This document shows positions 4,923 through 7,054 of a stretch of 7,054 bases of DNA, piece after piece. Location of the stretch: contig DKLU01000307.1 of NCBI GenBank assembly GCA_002455915.1, forward strand, positions 1-7,054. The letters are read 5' to 3'. The stretch comes from Chryseobacterium sp. UBA6632. Its GTDB lineage: Bacteria; Bacteroidota; Bacteroidia; Flavobacteriales; Weeksellaceae. The translations under genes and the position numbers were made by a program. Positions within the stretch are counted from its first letter, which is position 1. Every line of letters begins with the position of its first letter. The notes under the pieces are model-generated. The model made no database searches, was not told where the DNA came from, and saw only the letters and a program-made list of their open reading frames with translations.

Positions 4923-6908
4923 TTAAAACAAACTATCGTCTACAAAATTCGGAAGGGTAACTTTCAGATTGGGTTCTGTTTCCATGGCTCTTTTGATGGC
5001 GAAAACAGCGCCTTCATTTCTTGCCCAGCTTCGTCTTGAAATTCCGTTGTTTACGTCCCAGAAAAGCATTGATTTTAATCTTCTGTCGGCATCATCGCTT
5101 CCATCGAGCAGCATTCCGAAACCACCGTTGATCACTTCGCCCCAGCCAACGCCACCTCCATTGTGAATGGAAACCCACGTCGCCCCACGGAAACTGTCGC
5201 CAATCACATTGTGAATCGCCATATCTGCCGTGAATCTCGAACCGTCATAAATATTGGAAGTCTCTCTGTAAGGCGAATCTGTGCCCGAAACATCGTGATG
5301 ATCTCTACCCAAAACTACCGCTCCGATCTCGCCGTTCTTAATGGCTTTGTTGAAAGCTTCTGCAATTTTCATCCTTCCTTCTGCATCGGCGTATAAAATT
5401 CTCGCTTGTGACCCTACAACCAATTTATTTTCCTGCGCTCCTTTAATCCACTGAATATTATCCTTCATCTGCTGTTGGATTTCTTCAGGAGAGTTTTTTA
5501 TCATTTCTTCTAAAACGTTGCAGGCAATTTCGTCTGTTTTCTGTAGATCTTCCGGCTTTCCGCTTGTACAAACCCAACGGAAAGGCCCGAAACCGTAATC
5601 AAAACACATCGGCCCCATTATATCCTGAACATAAGAAGGGAACTTAAATTCTCTTCCCAACGTAGGATTTTCTGCCATTACATCGGCTCCGGCTCTTGAT
5701 GCTTCCAACAAAAACGCGTTTCCGTAATCGAAGAAATAGGTTCCTTTTTCTGTATGTTTATTGATGGCTGCTGCGTGTCTTCTCAACGTTTCCTGAACTT
5801 TTTCTTTGAATAATTCAGGATCTTCGGCCATCATGATATTGGATTCTTCAAACGTTTGTCCGACAGGATAATAACCGCCCGCCCAAGGATTGTGAAGCGA
5901 AGTCTGATCTGAACCGATATCAATTCTTAAATTCTCTTGGTCAAACTTTTCCCACACCTCAACAATATTTCCAAGATAAGCCAACGAAACCGTTTCCTGA
6001 TTTCCTTGAGCTTTTCTAACTCTTTCTACCAATTCATCAATGTTTTCATGAATTTCATTCACCCATTTCTGATCGTGACGAATTTTTGTAATCTTTGGAT
6101 TGACTTCTGCAATGACCGTAACGCAACCCGCAATATTTCCTGCTTTCGGCTGAGCTCCGGACATTCCGCCTAATCCTGACGTTACGAATAATCCGCCTTT
6201 TGGTTCTTTATTAATTTTTCTGAAAGCATTCAACACCGTAATCGTTGTTCCGTGAACAATGCCCTGTGGACCGATGTACATATAAGATCCTGCGGTCATT
6301 TGTCCGTATTGCGTCACGCCCAGCGCATTGAATTTCTCCCAATCATCGGGTTTAGAATAATTCGGGATCATCATTCCGTTGGTTACAACAACTCTTGGAG
6401 CATCTTTATGAGAAGGAAATAACCCCATCGGATGCCCGGAATACATGGTTAATGTTTGCTCATCCGTCATTTCCGACAGATATTTCATTGTCAAAAGATA
6501 CTGAGCCCAATTCGAGAAAACCGCACCGTTTCCACCATACGTAATCAATTCATGAGGGTGTTGCGCGACTGCATAGTCCAGATTATTCTGAATCATCAGC
6601 ATAATGGCTTTTGCCTGCTCAGATTTTCCGGGATATTCGGCAATATCTCTCGCTTTCATTTCATAATTCGGACGAAAACGATACATGTAAATTCTTCCAT
6701 ATTTTTCTAATTCTTCCTTGAATTCAGGCAATAATTCTGCATGAAATTGAGGTTCGAAATAACGTAAAGCATTCTTCAACGCTAATTTTTTCTCTTCTTC
6801 TCCTAAAATCTCCTTACGTTTCGGAGCATGATTGATATTGGTTTCGTATGGTTTTGGCTGCGGCAATTGGCTTGGGATGCCTTGTTGTATCTGTTCCTGG
6901 AATGTCAT
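4923..6908 (-). CDS. hutU: Urocanate hydratase (urocanase), long UROC1-like form
   Basis: Complete 661-residue cytosolic enzyme of histidine degradation. It adds water to urocanate to give 4-imidazolone-5-propionate, using tightly bound NAD+ as an electrophile. Visible blocks are YGGNGAVFSNW (124-134), the dinucleotide-binding GLGGMSGAQPKAGNIAG (245-261), GFGPFRW (439-445), GRDHHDVSGTDSP (534-546) and ATWVSIHNGGGVGWG (576-590). At about 660 residues it is some 100 longer than the Pseudomonas and Bacillus enzymes. ARILY (502-506) stands where the classical signature has ARICW, so the well-known cysteine is absent. Both features match the animal UROC1-like branch, so they reflect a subfamily rather than damage. 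No other hut gene lies within the window. The start at 6908 has no Shine-Dalgarno sequence, as usual here. Its 3' end is partly duplicated at 4694-4749. Confidence 0.97.
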   Translation of the reverse strand: MTFQEQIQQGIPSQLPQPKPYETNINHAPKRKEILGEEEKKLALKNALRYFEPQFHAELLPEFKEELEKYGRIYMYRFRPNYEMKARDIAEYPGKSEQAKAIMLMIQNNLDYAVAQHPHELITYGGNGAVFSNWAQYLLTMKYLSEMTDEQTLTMYSGHPMGLFPSHKDAPRVVVTNGMMIPNYSKPDDWEKFNALGVTQYGQMTAGSYMYIGPQGIVHGTTITVLNAFRKINKEPKGGLFVTSGLGGMSGAQPKAGNIAGCVTVIAEVNPKITKIRHDQKWVNEIHENIDELVERVRKAQGNQETVSLAYLGNIVEVWEKFDQENLRIDIGSDQTSLHNPWAGGYYPVGQTFEESNIMMAEDPELFKEKVQETLRRHAAAINKHTEKGTYFFDYGNAFLLEASRAGADVMAENPTLGREFKFPSYVQDIMGPMCFDYGFGPFRWVCTSGKPEDLQKTDEIACNVLEEMIKNSPEEIQQQMKDNIQWIKGAQENKLVVGSQARILYADAEGRMKIAEAFNKAIKNGEIGAVVLGRDHHDVSGTDSPYRETSNIYDGSRFTADMAIHNVIGDSFRGATWVSIHNGGGVGWGEVINGGFGMLLDGSDDADRRLKSMLFWDVNNGISRRSWARNEGAVFAIKRAMETEPNLKVTLPNFVDDSLF

Positions 6909-6929
6909 ATTACAGTTTAAAGTTCTATG

Positions 6930-6941
6930 TTTAACGTTAAA
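6930..6941. promoter_or_regulatory. Perfect 12-bp palindrome in the hutU leader
   Basis: TTTAACGTTAAA is a perfect palindrome 21 bases upstream of the hutU start codon, extendable to 18 bases (6927-6944) with one mismatched pair. Its place between the candidate promoter and the start codon suits a repressor operator controlling histidine use. No regulator gene is in the window, so the binding protein is unknown. Confidence 0.4.
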
Positions 6942-6962
6942 TATTATTAAAATTGAAAGTTT

Positions 6963-6994
6963 TAAAGATATTCAATTTGGAAAACTCGTGCAAA
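6963..6994 (-). promoter_or_regulatory. Candidate hutU promoter
   Basis: On the minus strand TTTG (6994-6991), a 20-base spacer and TATCTTTA (6970-6963) match the flavobacterial TTTG-N19-21-TAnnTTTG promoter with a single mismatch in the last base. Transcription would start near 6956 and place the palindrome at 6930-6941 just downstream of the start site. Confidence 0.45.
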
Positions 6995-7020
6995 TAATGT
7001 GTGAAAATTGAATTGTATAG

Positions 7021-7054
7021 TAAATTCCCCTCCTTTGGAGGGGTGGCGAAAATT
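7021..7054. repeat. Hairpin-forming intergenic repeat at window edge
   Basis: CCCCTCC (7027-7033) and GGAGGGG (7037-7043) form a perfect stem around TTT, followed by TGGCGAAAATT. I recognise the CCCCTCCTTTGGAGGGGTGG pattern as a frequent intergenic repeat of Chryseobacterium and Flavobacterium. It may end the transcript of a gene beyond the window edge. It is cut off by the end of the sequence. Confidence 0.5.

Noticed and set aside
4969..6710. Several plus-strand open frames of 65-84 codons inside hutU
   Set aside because: They lie antisense to a complete, strongly conserved urocanase and have no domain or promoter signals of their own.

Overview
The window looks like a piece of a flavobacterial chromosome (Bacteroidota), most probably Chryseobacterium or a close Weeksellaceae relative. 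The evidence is an AT-rich base composition, genes without clear Shine-Dalgarno sequences, promoter-like TAnnTTTG elements, a DUF6261-type protein, a long urocanate hydratase, and several intergenic repeats of the kind scattered through these genomes. The genus is an inference; no RNA gene or other species marker is present.

Layout. Positions 41-1447 (minus strand) hold an apparent operon: an HTH-containing antitoxin, a RelE/ParE-type toxin overlapping it by 20 bases, and a Rossmann-fold NAD(P)-binding epimerase-like protein 26 bases further on. Positions 1448-1733 are non-coding and carry the operon's promoter region, an imperfect palindromic repeat and the terminator of the next gene. Positions 1734-2444 (minus) encode a DUF6261-like protein of unknown function. 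Positions 2445-2816 contain no convincing gene but are highly structured: a degenerate array with a period close to 21 bp and two alternating unit types, a 19-bp inverted repeat, and two plus-strand promoter candidates.

Positions 2817-4583 (plus) are the most interesting part. A compact ABC/AAA-type ATPase is followed with no gap (TAA directly followed by ATG) by an HNH nuclease with paired zinc-binding cysteines. This architecture resembles the Septu/PtuAB anti-phage systems, but there is no reverse transcriptase and the ATPase is small. The pair is clearly more AT-rich than its neighbours, which suggests acquisition by transfer.

Positions 4584-4922 hold a bidirectional terminator, a diverged fragment of the 3' end of hutU (17 codons plus stop), a REP-like double hairpin and two hairpins downstream of the intact hutU. 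All nine differences between the hutU fragment and the intact gene fall at third codon positions. The fragment therefore diverged as part of a working gene and probably arrived with foreign DNA or survives from a paralogue. Positions 4923-6908 (minus) are the complete urocanate hydratase gene of histidine degradation, with a promoter candidate and a 12-bp palindrome upstream. The window ends in another hairpin-forming intergenic repeat.

Taken together, a putative two-gene defence cassette sits between a DUF6261 gene and hutU. A repeat array lies on its upstream side and a duplicated hutU end plus REP-like element on its downstream side, which reads like an integration site for accessory genes at the hutU 3' end.
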